Made by a program: the position numbers and the translations under genes. Under the pieces are notes generated by a model that was not told the origin of the DNA, ran no database searches, and saw only the letters and a program-made list of their open reading frames with translations. 64,000 bases of DNA from assembly GCA_047967505.1 (NCBI GenBank), contig CM106540.1; one strand, given 5' to 3'. This DNA comes from Dipteris shenzhenensis. Lineage: Eukaryota; Polypodiophyta; Polypodiopsida; Gleicheniales. The first letter of the stretch is position 1. Every line of letters begins with the position of its first letter. Positions 48,589 to 59,351 of the stretch are shown here, piece after piece.

Positions 48589-48901
48589 CCGTTGTGCATT
48601 TATGTCACTGACTTGTTAGCTGTAGATGCGGTTGGTGCACTGCCCACGAATAATAGTTGGATGACAGCTATCCTTATGTACTCTGGTTCATGGCTCAGTT
48701 AGTATGCCACCTTAGTTAGTTGAGTTTGGTTTAAGACCCACATATAGGGTTCTTCTATTTCTTTATACTAGAGTTCTTTTGGCTTTCACAACTAAGAAGA
48801 GGAAAGATTGTTTTCAGCCTCCACCTTTGTGTGTATTCCCCCATTGTGTATGTGGGAAAGTCGCAAGTGAGCTTCCTTCCTTCTCTCCTGTTATCTTCAC
48901 A
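48549..48901 (+). repeat. 3' LTR of copia-3
   Basis: 353 bp, TGTTGAGATATGGAG...ATCTTCACA, preceded by a purine tract TTGAGGGGGAG. Confidence 0.92.
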
Positions 48902-49238
48902 CGAAGGTGGTTTCCATCTCGGGCTGCATTTTGGGAGCTGGATGTTGCTAGCCTTCCCTTCCTGCAAACATGCCAATGAAGGGATTCTCCATGTTTACCG
49001 ACACTGTTCAGCCTAAACGTCCGAACATGTTAGAGAACATACCTCTTAGCCTGGATTCTACCGAAGGTGCGAGAGATTTGGGAGAGGCCACACTAGTGAA
49101 TGGGGCTTTGGAATCCCCCCTTGGACATGAGGGGTGTTGCATTACCATGTCCAAGCTCTCTACCATCTCATCAGAGCTAGATAAATCTTCCTGTCGGGGG
49201 AAATTTTTATATTTTGGAGTACCCCAGAGGTATCCCAA
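48902..49238 (-). pseudogene. gag: Element B gag, N-terminal part
   Basis: The minus-strand frame from the ATG at 49238 runs 76 codons (SLDMVMQHPSCPRGDSKAP) and then breaks by a stop near 49008. It lies between the repeat-rich leader and copia-3, where the start of gag is expected. No domain is recognised in it. Confidence 0.5.
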
Positions 49239-50030
49239 CAGTCGTAGGGATAGCTCTATGGCAACGATCGTAGGGATAAATTATCACATAGGGAAGCAGG
49301 ATACCAGTAGAGAAGTGGGTGGTGGGATACCAGTAGTAGAGAAGTGGGCAGCGGGATGGGTGTAACGCGATGGACGATGGGATAGGCGTAATGCACCGGT
49401 CGACGGAATAGATCATGTCACATGTTCGGCGAGATAAGACATAGACAGTATCCCCACGGACGTAGGGATAAGTTTAAGACAATGGTCAGAGGGATAATGG
49501 GGTCGATGGGATAGCGACTAACCCATTGGTCAATGGAATATTTATGGCAATGGGCATGGGGATAGAAAGATAGCAGTGGTCAGAGGGATAACTGGGTCGG
49601 CGGGATAGTTATAGTGATAGGCATGGGGATGAGCTTACCATGCCAGTCAGTGGAATAATTGGATCGGCAGAATAATTATAGTGATGGGCATAGGGATGAG
49701 CTTACCATGCCGGTCAGCAAAATAATTGGATCAGCGGGATACGAATATGACCATGGACATGGGGATAACTAAAGACACTGATGGGCGAGATAACGTTATA
49801 GCAACAGTCAAAAGGATAACACTATGCTATGGGTCAACAGTTGTCAAGTTAGCGGCATAATTAACTCTAACACGCATTTAATCAAGGTGGCGAGTTAGGC
49901 CATGGTCAAAAGTTAAGTCAGCGAGATACAGCTATGGCATCGGGTCAACAAGGTATAATCGGTGGGATACACTTATGGTGCTATTTGGTGGGATAGCTCT
50001 AACGCACTGACCCATGGGGATAGAGAAACA
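49230..50030 (-). repeat. Degenerate GGGATA-rich tandem repeat in the leader of element B
   Basis: About 800 bp built from variants of a short unit such as GGTCRGYGGGATAATTATAGTG followed by ATGGGCATGGGGATRA. The core GGGATA or GGGATAA occurs more than twenty times. A longer, better-kept unit repeats at about 49610-49740. No frame crosses it. It lies between the primer site and gag. Confidence 0.75.
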
Positions 50031-50481
50031 CTGCATCGTTGACTGGTTTTTGGTGATTTTTGGGGGATTTTGAGTTTTTGTTCTAGGTTTTTTATGCTAC
50101 TACACTACCTAACTTGAAAGAAAGACAAATTTTGCAAGGCAAAATGCAAGACTTCTTGAGGGGTGAGTTCTACCACACAAAACCTTCAAAATTCAGCAAG
50201 AATCATCATTTTTTGTTGTTTTTTGTGTGTTTGAACATCACACACTCCTTAGCGATCTTACAAACTAAATTCCTACCAACTCAAAACACTAAAAAACATC
50301 AAAACAAGCTTCAAATGATCAAAACAACTTTCCAATAGAAAATGACAGCTTTCCTTCTTCCAAAACTCTCACTTCTTCACCCTTTCCTCTCCTGCAACTC
50401 CACTAACAAAGTGCTTGAAGCCTTGTGCAATGGGGTAGATAACAAAGGAAGATTAGTGCAATGCAAAAGCATACCTCCATG
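50031..50481 (-). other. Leader of element B next to the primer site
   Basis: AT-rich, non-coding. No feature beyond short T runs. Confidence 0.5.
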
Positions 50482-50499
50482 CCTCAGCAGTGGTGCCAA
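50482..50499 (-). other. Primer-binding site of element B
   Basis: On the minus strand the LTR end CTACACA is followed by TTTTTGGCACCACTGCTGAGG. This resembles the TTGGCGCCGTTGCCGGGG class of plant gypsy primer sites. Confidence 0.55.
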
Positions 50500-50502
50500 A
50501 AA

Positions 50503-51130
50503 TGTGTAGTTCTCGACAGTGACTCACGTGTCATGGGGATGTTGAAGAGATGCTTATGGAGTCTCCACTCCAAGCTACTCCTTGTGAGAGCAATACAAGG
50601 CACGAGCCGTCTGCATGTGTCACTCAAGCGGCCTCTGGATTGTTGTAATGTGTTTCCATGATAGAAAGAGGGAAGGGGGAGAGGGGAGAAGAGAGGGGAG
50701 AAGGGAGGGGGAAGGAGAAGGGAAGAGGAGAGTGAAGGGGGATGGAGTGGCAAACACAAGGGCACTACAATGGAAACAAGGGAACACCCAAAACACTCTT
50801 GGAAGAGAAGAGGGAGCTTGTATTCAAACTTGTGCAAACAACAATGAAGACCAAAGTCAATCCTTTGGCATTTTATACATTTCACCTTTTGAAGGTAGGG
50901 CCAACCCTTTCGCTTTTAGCACTCTCCCTCTCTTTACAATAAAAGGCTCTTGGGCCCATAGGGTGCCAAGGCATATTGCTATTCTTTCCATGTCTCCCTA
51001 CTAGTAGAAATAGCGCTTGTGTTAACCGTATAAGAGCACTTGGGACAAGCCTGTTAGGAGGTGTTCCTAATCGGCTCCCAAATAGCACCTGTGTTAGCCT
51101 CGTGCCTCCAAGCTTTAAGCTATTTGGGGC
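50503..51130 (-). mobile_element. 5' LTR of element B (outer edge uncertain)
   Basis: Minus strand. The LTR ends at 50503 (CTACACA). Moving outwards it has a long pyrimidine-rich tract (about 50660-50745), a TATA box GTATAAAAT (about 50870-50878) and U3 sequence. This is the same order as in family A LTRs. I could not find the outer end or a matching 3' LTR, so 51130 is a minimum estimate. Confidence 0.5.
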
Positions 51131-52090
51131 TCAAACTCCATGAGCGTCTCCCATCCTAAAGCCATTTGTGGTTTCAACCCCATGTAAGAGGCTCAAAACC
51201 TGGAGTGGCAAGGCTTAACTCCTGCAAGACACATCAGTGCAGCTTGCAGCTAGAATTTACAACCTATGAGCTGGAACATGCAACTTGTGCACATTGCTTG
51301 CAATCTTTTTCCTTGGGGTATTTGGGGCTCAAACTCCCTGAGCTTGTATTGCATGAGTACTATACTCCTTCCATGGCTATAACCATTGAAGTAAATCATG
51401 AAGCCTTAATCACTAATTACCCTGCATTTGGTGACTGTACTTTGTGGATGTTAACACCTCCTCATGTGCCATTCCTTGTAGAGGTTTTGTGTACTAGTAA
51501 TATACTTGTCAAAATTATTGCTATATCGTTGGCTCTGCCTAGCCTCAGTCAACTCCATCTTTCTCAAGTCACCGCTTTTCAGATTGTTATGATGCTAACT
51601 TCAGGAAAGAATTCATAAAAACTAGACTACTATTGTTATGTAGCCAATTTTTGCTCACCCTGGAGACTTCATTTTGATAATTCTTTATTAGTTGTACATC
51701 AAGTTAGTGTATTTATCTCAAACTTGATAGAAACCTATATAGTTTTACTTCAATGGGTGGTAATATTAGCCTAGTATTAGTGCCATTTGATTTAGATATT
51801 TAGAGATCAAATAGTCACAACTATCAACATGCCTTCTTTTGATGGACCCTTTAACTCAACGTATGTCATAGCTAAGAAGAAAAAGAAGATGAAGGGGAGA
51901 AAAAGAAGTGTTGGTATTATGAGTGTGCCAAGGTATTAGGATTCTCTGACTTTATGTCTATACACATGCACTTGTATAGTTAGATTTGGTAATGTACTCT
52001 TCTTGAAAGCTTTTTTTCATGGAAATAAAGACTTGAAATACATATCATCAGAGTTTATCATGTGTCTACACACACAGAGGCAGTCAATAG
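51131..52090. other. Unassigned region
   Basis: It may include the outer U3 of the element B LTR. A 150-codon frame at 51166-51618 has no recognised motif, and the phrase TTTGGGGCTCAAACTCC occurs twice (about 51122 and 51319). Nothing else is seen. Confidence 0.4.
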
Positions 52091-52220
52091 AGCGAGCGAG
52101 CCCAAAAAAGCGAGCAACAATTAGTTGAAGTGGTTGGAAAATAAAGCAAGAAAAGAAAGAATCTAAGTTTTTTATAAAATAATTGTTTGAAGTACAAAGT
52201 ATTCAAAAAGGCAGTTATGT

Positions 52221-52631
52221 GTCACAAAATTTATATTCTGATGCGCACAAGTTTTTTAGATGGTGCAAAAAGGCATGATATTCATCTAAATCATGCCTTG
52301 TCATTTGATTTGATATGTAACATTATGCCATTTATATTTGATAATCAAAACATGAAGGGATGTTAAAAACTCATCTTTCAAAACAATCAAATGTTGACAT
52401 CTTGCCAAAATATAGGGATGTGAAAATGTCCTCTTTTGGGCCAAAATAGGGAGTGCGCTCCTTGTTTTGGCCCAAAAGAGGACATTTTCACATCCCTATA
52501 TCTTTTGATTTACAAAGTCCAAACGGGGTCATGTTACATATCAAATCAAATAGCAAGGCATACTTTAGATGACTATCATGTCTGTGCACCATCTAGTAAA
52601 ATTTAATGCACCAAAATATGAATTTGTGGTC
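52221..52631. repeat. Foldback (inverted repeat) sequence
   Basis: The left arm beginning GTCACAAAATTTATATTCTG pairs with the right arm ending CAAAATATGAATTTGTGGTC. Alignable blocks run inwards, including TTTGATTTGATATGTAACAT. The whole 411-bp unit can fold back on itself in the style of a MITE. Confidence 0.7.
52411..52500. repeat. Perfect 36-bp hairpin at the foldback centre
   Basis: 52411-52446 is the exact reverse complement of 52465-52500, with an 18-base loop that is itself partly paired. It is far better conserved than the outer arms. Confidence 0.95.
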
Positions 52632-53109
52632 AATTTGCTGCATTGGTAAGATTAGTGGGAGGTAAGAATAAACCATTAGGGAAGGATATTTTTGCAGTAA
52701 CAAAGAAACATGGGCTTTGTTCTAAGAGTGAACAGAGGTAAAAAAGCGAAGCATTTACATATGCATGGAATCTAGACTAATCCATGGAAGGAGTCCTTGG
52801 AAAGATGATCTCAATTACTCTAGTGGAAAGAGAGAACTTGATTGTAGTAGGGTTGATCTTTGATACAAACAATGACTTGGAAATTAAACAGACAAACTGT
52901 CTCATGGATGATGTGAAATTAGTGTTAATGGCTTTAAAGTTATATGCATGTTTAACCTTCTAGCATTGAGGGAACATATGCACTTTTGAATAACTTATTA
53001 TTTTTTGCTACTAAAATGGGGGATTTATAAATCTTTTATTGTTTTTGATCGCTCGCTTTTTTTGGCTTGCTTGCTTTTTGTCGCTTGCTTTTTGGTAATC
53101 CTCAGGCAT

Positions 53110-55400
53110 CTCCACTAGGTTCCTCAATGAGCCTAACTGACCTAGCACCCCTTCCCCCTATTTTGAGGATTCATTCTATATCTTTGTTGAACAATTGAGA
53201 CTACATCTTTTTTAAGATTTATCTTATGTTGACAAAAAGAAGGATAAACTCCTTTCATATTTGTATAATGCCATGCAAAAATATCCTTGAACTCCAGTAA
53301 TAGCTCCTTAATTTCTCTTTGAAAGGTCCCTTCAATTCAGTGCTAACACAAACAATCTTTGGGTCTTCCTTGTCACCAAGATTCATGTCTTCAAGCTCAT
53401 CTTCTTTCACCCTAGAACTCTTGCTCATATGTTCCTCAAAGGCCTTCTCTGCCTAGAGTACTACTTGAATATGCATTTCAGACCTCCCTACACTATTTCT
53501 TTGACAGCATAAGAGTCATCTGACTTCTTTTGGGCTACATCTGCCTTTTGGTCAGAACTGTCTGGCTGTTGAACTGCACAATCAAAACTGTATCAGACTC
53601 TGACTTCTTATCATTTGTGTACTTCTATAGAATGCCTACCACATCTACTTTAAACAATGGTACCAATGAAGGGTTTCTCCTTAGAAAATAATCCTCTTCA
53701 TCCTCCTCCAACTCTACCACCATATTCACTCCCTCTGCTTCCATGGGTTGCATATGTGTAGGAAGAGTTCTCTTCGGGGTTAGACTTATCTTATACTTTT
53801 GCTTTCCCTTCCTAATAGTAATCCTTTCAGCTCCCCAATCCTGCTTAGATTTTGCCACATGAAGCCAACGTCTACCTAGTAGCGAGCTAGTAGCATAGAT
53901 TAAGAACTTCCTTTTTCCTCCATTCTCAGTACCACAAAACTTATTGTAAGTGTTAGTCCCCATATATTGGTTTGCTGAACTTTCACTATACCCAATGGTT
54001 GGATTCTCCTCTGATCAGCCATTCTGACCTGAAAAGGTGCTGGAACCAATTCATTCTCACAAAAGCACTTATGCAACTCTTCCAAAAGTATGTTAACACC
54101 AGATCCCCCATCAATAAGTACTTCTGGAATTATTTGTCTTTTGTACTCCACACCTACTGTAGGCACTTTATAATCAACATCCTCCACCACAAAGGTATAG
54201 GTTTCCACGTCTTCTTCATCTTCCATTCTTACTCCCACTTTAGCTATAGAAGGTTTCTCCTTATGAAAATTCAGGCACAGCTGCTCTTTAAAAGCAGGTA
54301 TTAGTTTAAGCAATTGGTCAAGTGTTATGTGGATCATTGAGTGCAACAATTCTCTAAAAAACTCCTCTTGTCCTCCTTTACTTTTTGTCTTTACTTTAGA
54401 TTCTTGTACTTCATCCTTGATCAGCAAATCCTACTCCCTTTTAGGTGCATCCTTTTCTTCTTTCTTACCTTCACCTTTTTGTTTTCTACTTTCGACTATA
54501 TTCAGGTTACTGTCTGATCCAATCCAGCTAATTGTCAAATCCTCCTTTTTTATTATGTCACTCTGAGCAACATCTTCTTGAACTTGTACTTGTTGTTGTT
54601 TTGTTTGTTTGATCTCTGCCATTCTGGCATTGCTCTTAGTAGTATCATTATCTTCCTTCAATCGCTCTGCATCTGGTTGCAATTGGGCTGTACTCTGATT
54701 GTTCTCCATTGATAGTCGAAAGTGAGTTAGATCCCTGTTTCCTTTACTCAGCTCCTCTTTTTTATCTCTCTTCACTTCATTTGCTTTGTATATAGTCTTT
54801 AAGGCTGCATCCCTGACTCCTTGTTGTTCCTCCCAATCCACCAATTATTTAGGATCAATGCTTTTGTGATCACTAACGCATCAATATTTGGTTGAACCAT
54901 GGACACCTCAGCCTCCCTCCGACACTCTGAACAATCACATTCAACTTTAGGATACTGAATATCATGTTTGCTATGGATCTTTGTAACTATTCTTGTAGTC
55001 TCCTCCTAGAAGATCTCTTTGGACTATCTCAGGGTGAATTCAGAATGGGTATGCCTCCTTCATTTCTGTGTTTACACCACATTTCACACTGAGTGCCTTG
55101 GCGATGTTCATCCTCAAGCCCACAATAAGTGCATGCTTGGCTATTTTGTCTTTGCTGAGTATTCCAGTTCTAGTTCTATTGTCTTCTAGGTGCTACATTG
55201 TTATATCTTGGGTTAGCTTGTGCTCCCACTTGATTAACAATTATTGTTTGGGCAGCTTGTGCTGTTGGTTGCATATGAGGAGGTAACCTCCCCCTATAGC
55301 TTGGATTATACCAACACTTTTCTTTATCATGATTATCTTTTCCATAGTACTCACATGGCACCCTCTCTTTCTTTGATTCTACTCCACACAAAGAGGTCAG
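53110..55400 (-). pseudogene. Gypsy element E fragment: gag knuckles, protease, RT start
   Basis: Minus strand. Two Cys/His knuckles: CEYYGKDNHDKEKC (about 55350, one Cys lost) and CTYCGLEDEHRQGTQC (about 55130). A charged linker lies at 54844-54431. The protease at 54427-53720 has the active site LIDGGSGVNIL (about 54110), MADQRRIQPLGIVK and LLGRRWLHVAKS. A pre-RT linker at about 53450-53150 ends in RYRMNP, the first motif before RT. The rest of pol is absent: the fragment stops beside the TIR element. One TAG separates 54844-54431 from the protease frame and one shift lies near 53930. Confidence 0.85.
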
Positions 55401-55589
55401 ATTGGGCAGAGGTCATTTGAATGGTGTAGGCCATGGTTTGTGTGATGCTCTAGAAAGCATGACACGTGTTGTTGTCACTATCATGTTGATTTGGATTGAT
55501 GTACGATGTATTTCGTTCCCTTGATGGTCACAGGGGAGTGGTTCCTACTAGCCCTCGTGACTTCATTCACTCCATATTGTGTGCATGAG

Positions 55590-57290
55590 ATGGCAATACT
55601 TTGTACCACTCCCTTGATTGTGTAGAGGGGAGGTGTACGGTGTGTGGTCACTTTGCTAGAGTGCCGCAACTTCTGCTAGATGTCAGTGATGTGGAGATTG
55701 TGCGTTGGCAGCAGTACGAGTACATCACGTTGACATTAGATGGTGGTGCACAGTCTAGGAGGTTGCAACTTGTGGAGCAGCAGACTCTACGTGTTGCTTT
55801 CATTGATGCTTTTTGAGGGAAGTTATACCACTACATATGGCACTCCCACACTGCGAAGTTGGAGGATTGACAGTTCCATGCTTGCTTGAGCACATTTCCC
55901 ATAGGGATGGTTGTCTTGGTGGTGGACTTTGCAGAGAATTATACCTTTGCACCACAACACGAGATCCAATCAGAGTATTATTTTTTTAAACACGTGACAT
56001 GTGAACGAGTATTGTTCTTACTTGTGTTTTCTTGTGCATTTGATTTATTTCTTTCCATCATCCTCATTGTTTTTTATGTGCCATCTTGTAGGTTGCTATA
56101 TTTGTGCATATTATCTATCATCATGAAGAGGCTCAGTGGATGGCATTGATAGCACCATGGACTCGCGCGTCATTGTGTAGGAGTATCACTTATACATTAG
56201 TGATGATCACTTGCATGATGCCCATTTTGTGCAGCATTGTTATAATCTCCATGATACTTTCTTGAGGGATCAAGGTGTGACATGGCAGCAATGCTGGGTT
56301 TGGTCTGACGGTTGTGCTGGTTGTAGTTCAAGTCTGCTAGGAAGTTTTATTGGTTCTACAGATGGCACTATGAGATAGGCATTCCAATGATGTGGAGCTA
56401 CTTTGAGACATGGCATGGTAAAGGAGAGCATGATGGGGTAGGTGCTTGCGTGAAGCATTCTTTGCGATGACACCAGTTGCGTCATAGTGTTGCTCGCTTT
56501 GTGGATGGACGCGATGTGGTGCAATGGTGTACCCAACAATTAGGCACTAGTGCATTGTCCTCATATCAGTTGTGTGATGATAGGGTAGTCATACGGTTTT
56601 TTTGGTGTGTGGACGTAGGGAGCATTGATTGGTCCAGGCCTTTTGATTGTCATACCATGCTTGGCACTCTTGATTTACATTCTATCAGGAGCACAGGTGA
56701 CTCAGACCCTGCGATCTTTTCTCGACACTTTGCATGTTTGGGCTCAGCATGCATCGATGATGATTGGGGAGGTTGTTCCATGGTGCCATGGTCCGATCTG
56801 CGATGAGTACTTTCCCCCATCCAGCCCTAGGAGGTTGTACGTGACGATCAAGATGCAGGGTTCAGTTCTAGTAGAGATTACGACCAGTTGATAGATCTCT
56901 TACATTTTGATGACATCTTCGTGGTCATTGCTCTAGAGGGCAATCCTGAGTGCATGGATTACTATCTGTTGAGATGCTCTATGGTGAAGAGCATGCTCAA
57001 CCAGGATGTAGTGGATAGGCATAGGATCCATTTCGATGCTCACAGCATGATCGTAGCTGGGTACTACTTTGAGCAGGTACATAGGCATGGTCGCTTCTTT
57101 GAGTATCAGGAGTAAATGGCAGATTGTGAGGTGTACATGTATTCCCATCTTGTTGTTGTGATTAGGGTTCAGCTGACCCGTGCTCAAAGCCACAAGATGA
57201 CATCCACTCCTCGATGGTGCCTTACTCTTGAGGATCACGAGAGCATATTTGTGACTATTGGCATGAGAGCGGATCCTGAGGAGTAGTTTA
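55590..57290 (+). pseudogene. DDE-type transposase relic
   Basis: Ordered motifs through several broken frames: a zinc-ribbon-like CVEGRCTVCG (about 55619); VVDFAENYTFAPQHEIQSEYY (about 55918-55980; likely first catalytic Asp); YISDDHLHDAHFVQHCY (about 56190-56240); WVWSDGCAG followed, after a shift and a TAG, by FKSARKFYW (about 56305-56355; likely second Asp). Next come YFETWHGKGEHDGVGACVK (about 56400-56457; candidate Glu) and a C-terminal part with NPECMDYYLLRC and MIVAGYYFEQV (56888-57112). The DFAENY / SDGxAxQFK / HGKGxxDGxGAxVK set is one I associate with uncharacterised transposase-like proteins; the superfamily is not assigned. An intron is possible at about 56005-56091. Confidence 0.6.
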
Positions 57291-57611
57291 GGGTATATCA
57301 TTCTATTGGGGTTGCTAGTTTATTGCATGTCATTGTATTTGAGATCTATAGTCTCATATTGTGAGCACACCATTGTATTTTGCATGGACTTTTTTTTATG
57401 CATTTCACTGTATAGGACATGATTGGTTTTATACAGTGTCATGCACATCTTGTATTTGACTCTATTTTATTCATGATCCGCATTGCCTCCTTCATAACAT
57501 TCATTGTTTTATCATGTGCAAGTGTTGATTATTAGTTATGTTCCAATGGCATATCATGTTTTGGTGATTTAAGTGGTCGTTGTACACGTATCATGCAATA
57601 AATGAATAATA
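57291..57611. other. AT-rich flank of the transposase relic
   Basis: Non-coding and AT-rich. It could be the 3' end of the DNA transposon, but no terminal inverted repeat was found. Confidence 0.35.
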
Positions 57612-58206
57612 AATTGTGTAAAGGATTTGCATGCCCATGTGTCCGATCGGGATCAAAATTTGCGCAGGTCCTAAACCCAATGGGTTCCATGCTCTTGCAA
57701 AGTTTGAGTCCCATCCCACACCGTATGTGGGCATAGTGAGGTCAGAGGGCCCATTTTCACCGTATGCACCTTGTCGCATCTTTGAAGGAGCAAAATATGG
57801 AATGGGTCATTAGGATTTACATGTCCATGTGTCCGATCGGGCTCAAAATTTGGACAGGTCCTAAACCCAATGGTTTCCATGCTCTTTCAAAGTTTGAATT
57901 CCATCCAACACCGGCTATGGGCACGATGAGGTTAGAGGGCCCATTTTCACCCTATGCACCTTGTTGCATCTGTGAAAGAGCAAAATAAGGAATGGGTCAT
58001 TAGAATTTGCATGTCCATGTGTCCGATCGGGCTCAAAATTTGCACACGTCCTAAACCCTATGGTTTCCATGCTCTTGCAAAGTTTGAGTCCCATCGAACA
58101 CCGGATGTGGACATGGTGAGGTTAGAGGGCCCATTTTCACCCTACGCACCTCGTTGCATCTGTGAAAGAGCAAAATATGGAATGGGTCATTAGGATTTGC
58201 ATGTCC
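57612..58206 (+). repeat. ~190-bp satellite, left block
   Basis: About three units. The marker GTCCGATCGG recurs at 57641, 57831 and 58021, exactly 190 bp apart. The open frames in it are by-products of the repeat. Confidence 0.95.
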
Positions 58207-58494
58207 TGATGGGATATCTCAAGGTGTATGCCTCAACCACACCTTGGTTTCTATGTGTGAGTGCTAGAGGCACAGTTAGGTGCCCACAAGCACAGTTAGG
58301 TGGTGGAGAGCCACATAGGATGATTGAGAGAATCTAGGAGCAGATTGAGGAGATGATTGTGGAGCTCTGAAGTCATCAGTGATGTCAGTGAGCATGTATG
58401 AGGTGCCTACTTACGGACCTCACTCTTCTTCATTCCATAATGCAAGTATTCTAAGTTTGTGTCCACTCTTTCCTTTCCTTTTAGTTTATCAACA
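58207..58494 (+). repeat. 5' LTR of the gag-only element
   Basis: 288 bp, TGATGGGATATCTCAAGG...TTTATCAACA. Confidence 0.95.
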
Positions 58495-58508
58495 TGGTAT
58501 CAGAGCCC
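58495..58508 (+). other. Primer-binding site of the gag-only element
   Basis: TGGTATCAGAGCCC, directly after the LTR; a perfect initiator tRNA-Met-type site. Confidence 0.93.
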
Positions 58509-59351
58509 TTTGATCCCCCTTGAGCCCATTTCTGCCACATCATCATCTTCTTCTTCATCTTCTTCTTCACCATCTCTCCCTCTTCTTCCCAAAGTTTGCT
58601 TAAGCTTGTTCTCCTTCGGTTCTCAGCCATTTCCCATGTCCTTCCTGCTGGAGATCCACCTCAAAGGGGTGAACCCCTGGCTAAGAGGAATTGAAGAAAG
58701 CCATGCCCGTTTCGTCGCCATTACACGAAAATCATCGACTGTTTCTTCTGCGTTTTCTCTCAGCACACTTCATCTTCCTCTAATTCCTTTCAGGGGTAGA
58801 TTTTCCATGCCTTGGGCTATCCTGTGCTGAAATCTGAGTAGCAATGGCTGCATATTCAAGGAGAAATCAGTGAAAAACCAGTCGACTTTGAAGGGGCAAG
58901 CTATGGAGTTCTGATGCATTTTTGCACCTCTTCTTCCCAGAGGATCTTCTGTGGTATAACAGCTCTCTTTTGCCTTAAAAACCCCCTTTTCCTTTGCTCT
59001 AAAGAATAAGCTACAAGCCCTCCAAGTTCAGCCTTTTGGTTTTGACAGTTTTGACAAGTTTTTGAAGAAGATGCTACATAAGATGCTATTCTAGCATTTC
59101 TGGTTTTTTGAAACTTTCAATAACATCAGTACAAGTGTGGCTTCAGTTTTGTTTTGAATTGCTAGACCTAGTTTTGACTGGAAAGTATTCTTTTTAGCCA
59201 CCTCTATGAAGCATGTAAGAAGAAGCATCATTGATTGAATATTGGTCACTAGTCTTTGCTACATCAAGTGCTTATATTTTAGAAGTCTTTCAGTTATTTT
59301 TTGCCTTGTAAGAGAGATAGACACTGCCCAATATCTGGGTTAGACCCTCTC
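58509..59351 (+). other. Leader of the gag-only element
   Basis: Non-coding, with a TCTTCT-rich tract near 58545-58580. No further feature. Confidence 0.5.

Larger units (their letters stand above)
43404..48901 (+). mobile_element. Ty1/copia element copia-3, complete but decayed
   Basis: A 5498-bp element of the same family as copia-2, in the same orientation. Its LTRs are 342 and 353 bp; the 5' LTR has a ~12-bp deletion at the site matching GAATAATAGTTGGATGAC of the 3' LTR. The primer site has one change (TGGTATTAGAGCC, 43746-43758). The flanks CAAGG and CGAAG do not form a clean target duplication. It carries more stops than copia-2. Confidence 0.9.
23770..51130 (-). mobile_element. Ty3/gypsy element B, opened by nested insertions
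   Basis: Reading right to left: 5' LTR (from about 51130 to 50503), primer site, a repeat-rich leader (50030-49230), and gag in four pieces (49238-48902, 43403-43177, 37760-37171, 31241-29200). Then come protease (about 28660-28385), RT (27322-26849), RNase H, integrase (25991-25150) and an extra protease-like ORF to 23772. Interruptions: copia-3, copia-2, copia-1 and a solo LTR. The gag pieces join in sense across the insertion points, which proves one host element. The 3' LTR was not found. Confidence 0.75.
52091..53075. mobile_element. ~985-bp non-autonomous TIR element
   Basis: Ends are imperfect 27-bp inverted repeats: AGCGAGCGAGCCCAAAAAAG... at 52091-52117 and its complement at 53049-53075, with about four mismatches. 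The interior has no coding capacity and contains a large foldback (52221-52631). No target duplication was certain. The AGCG-rich TIRs could partly be simple sequence, so the class is unassigned. Confidence 0.5.

Noticed and set aside
43399-48906. Target-site duplication for copia-3
   Set aside because: CAAGG on the left and CGAAG on the right do not match without shifting; no TSD is claimed.
51166-51618. 150-codon plus-strand frame near the element B LTR
   Set aside because: Average composition without domains, and it overlaps probable LTR or flank sequence; it is not supported as a gene.
57631-58193. Overlapping frames with CPIGLKI and GFHALAKFESHPT repeats
   Set aside because: They repeat with the 190-bp satellite; the period is not a multiple of three and the frames start and stop with the unit.
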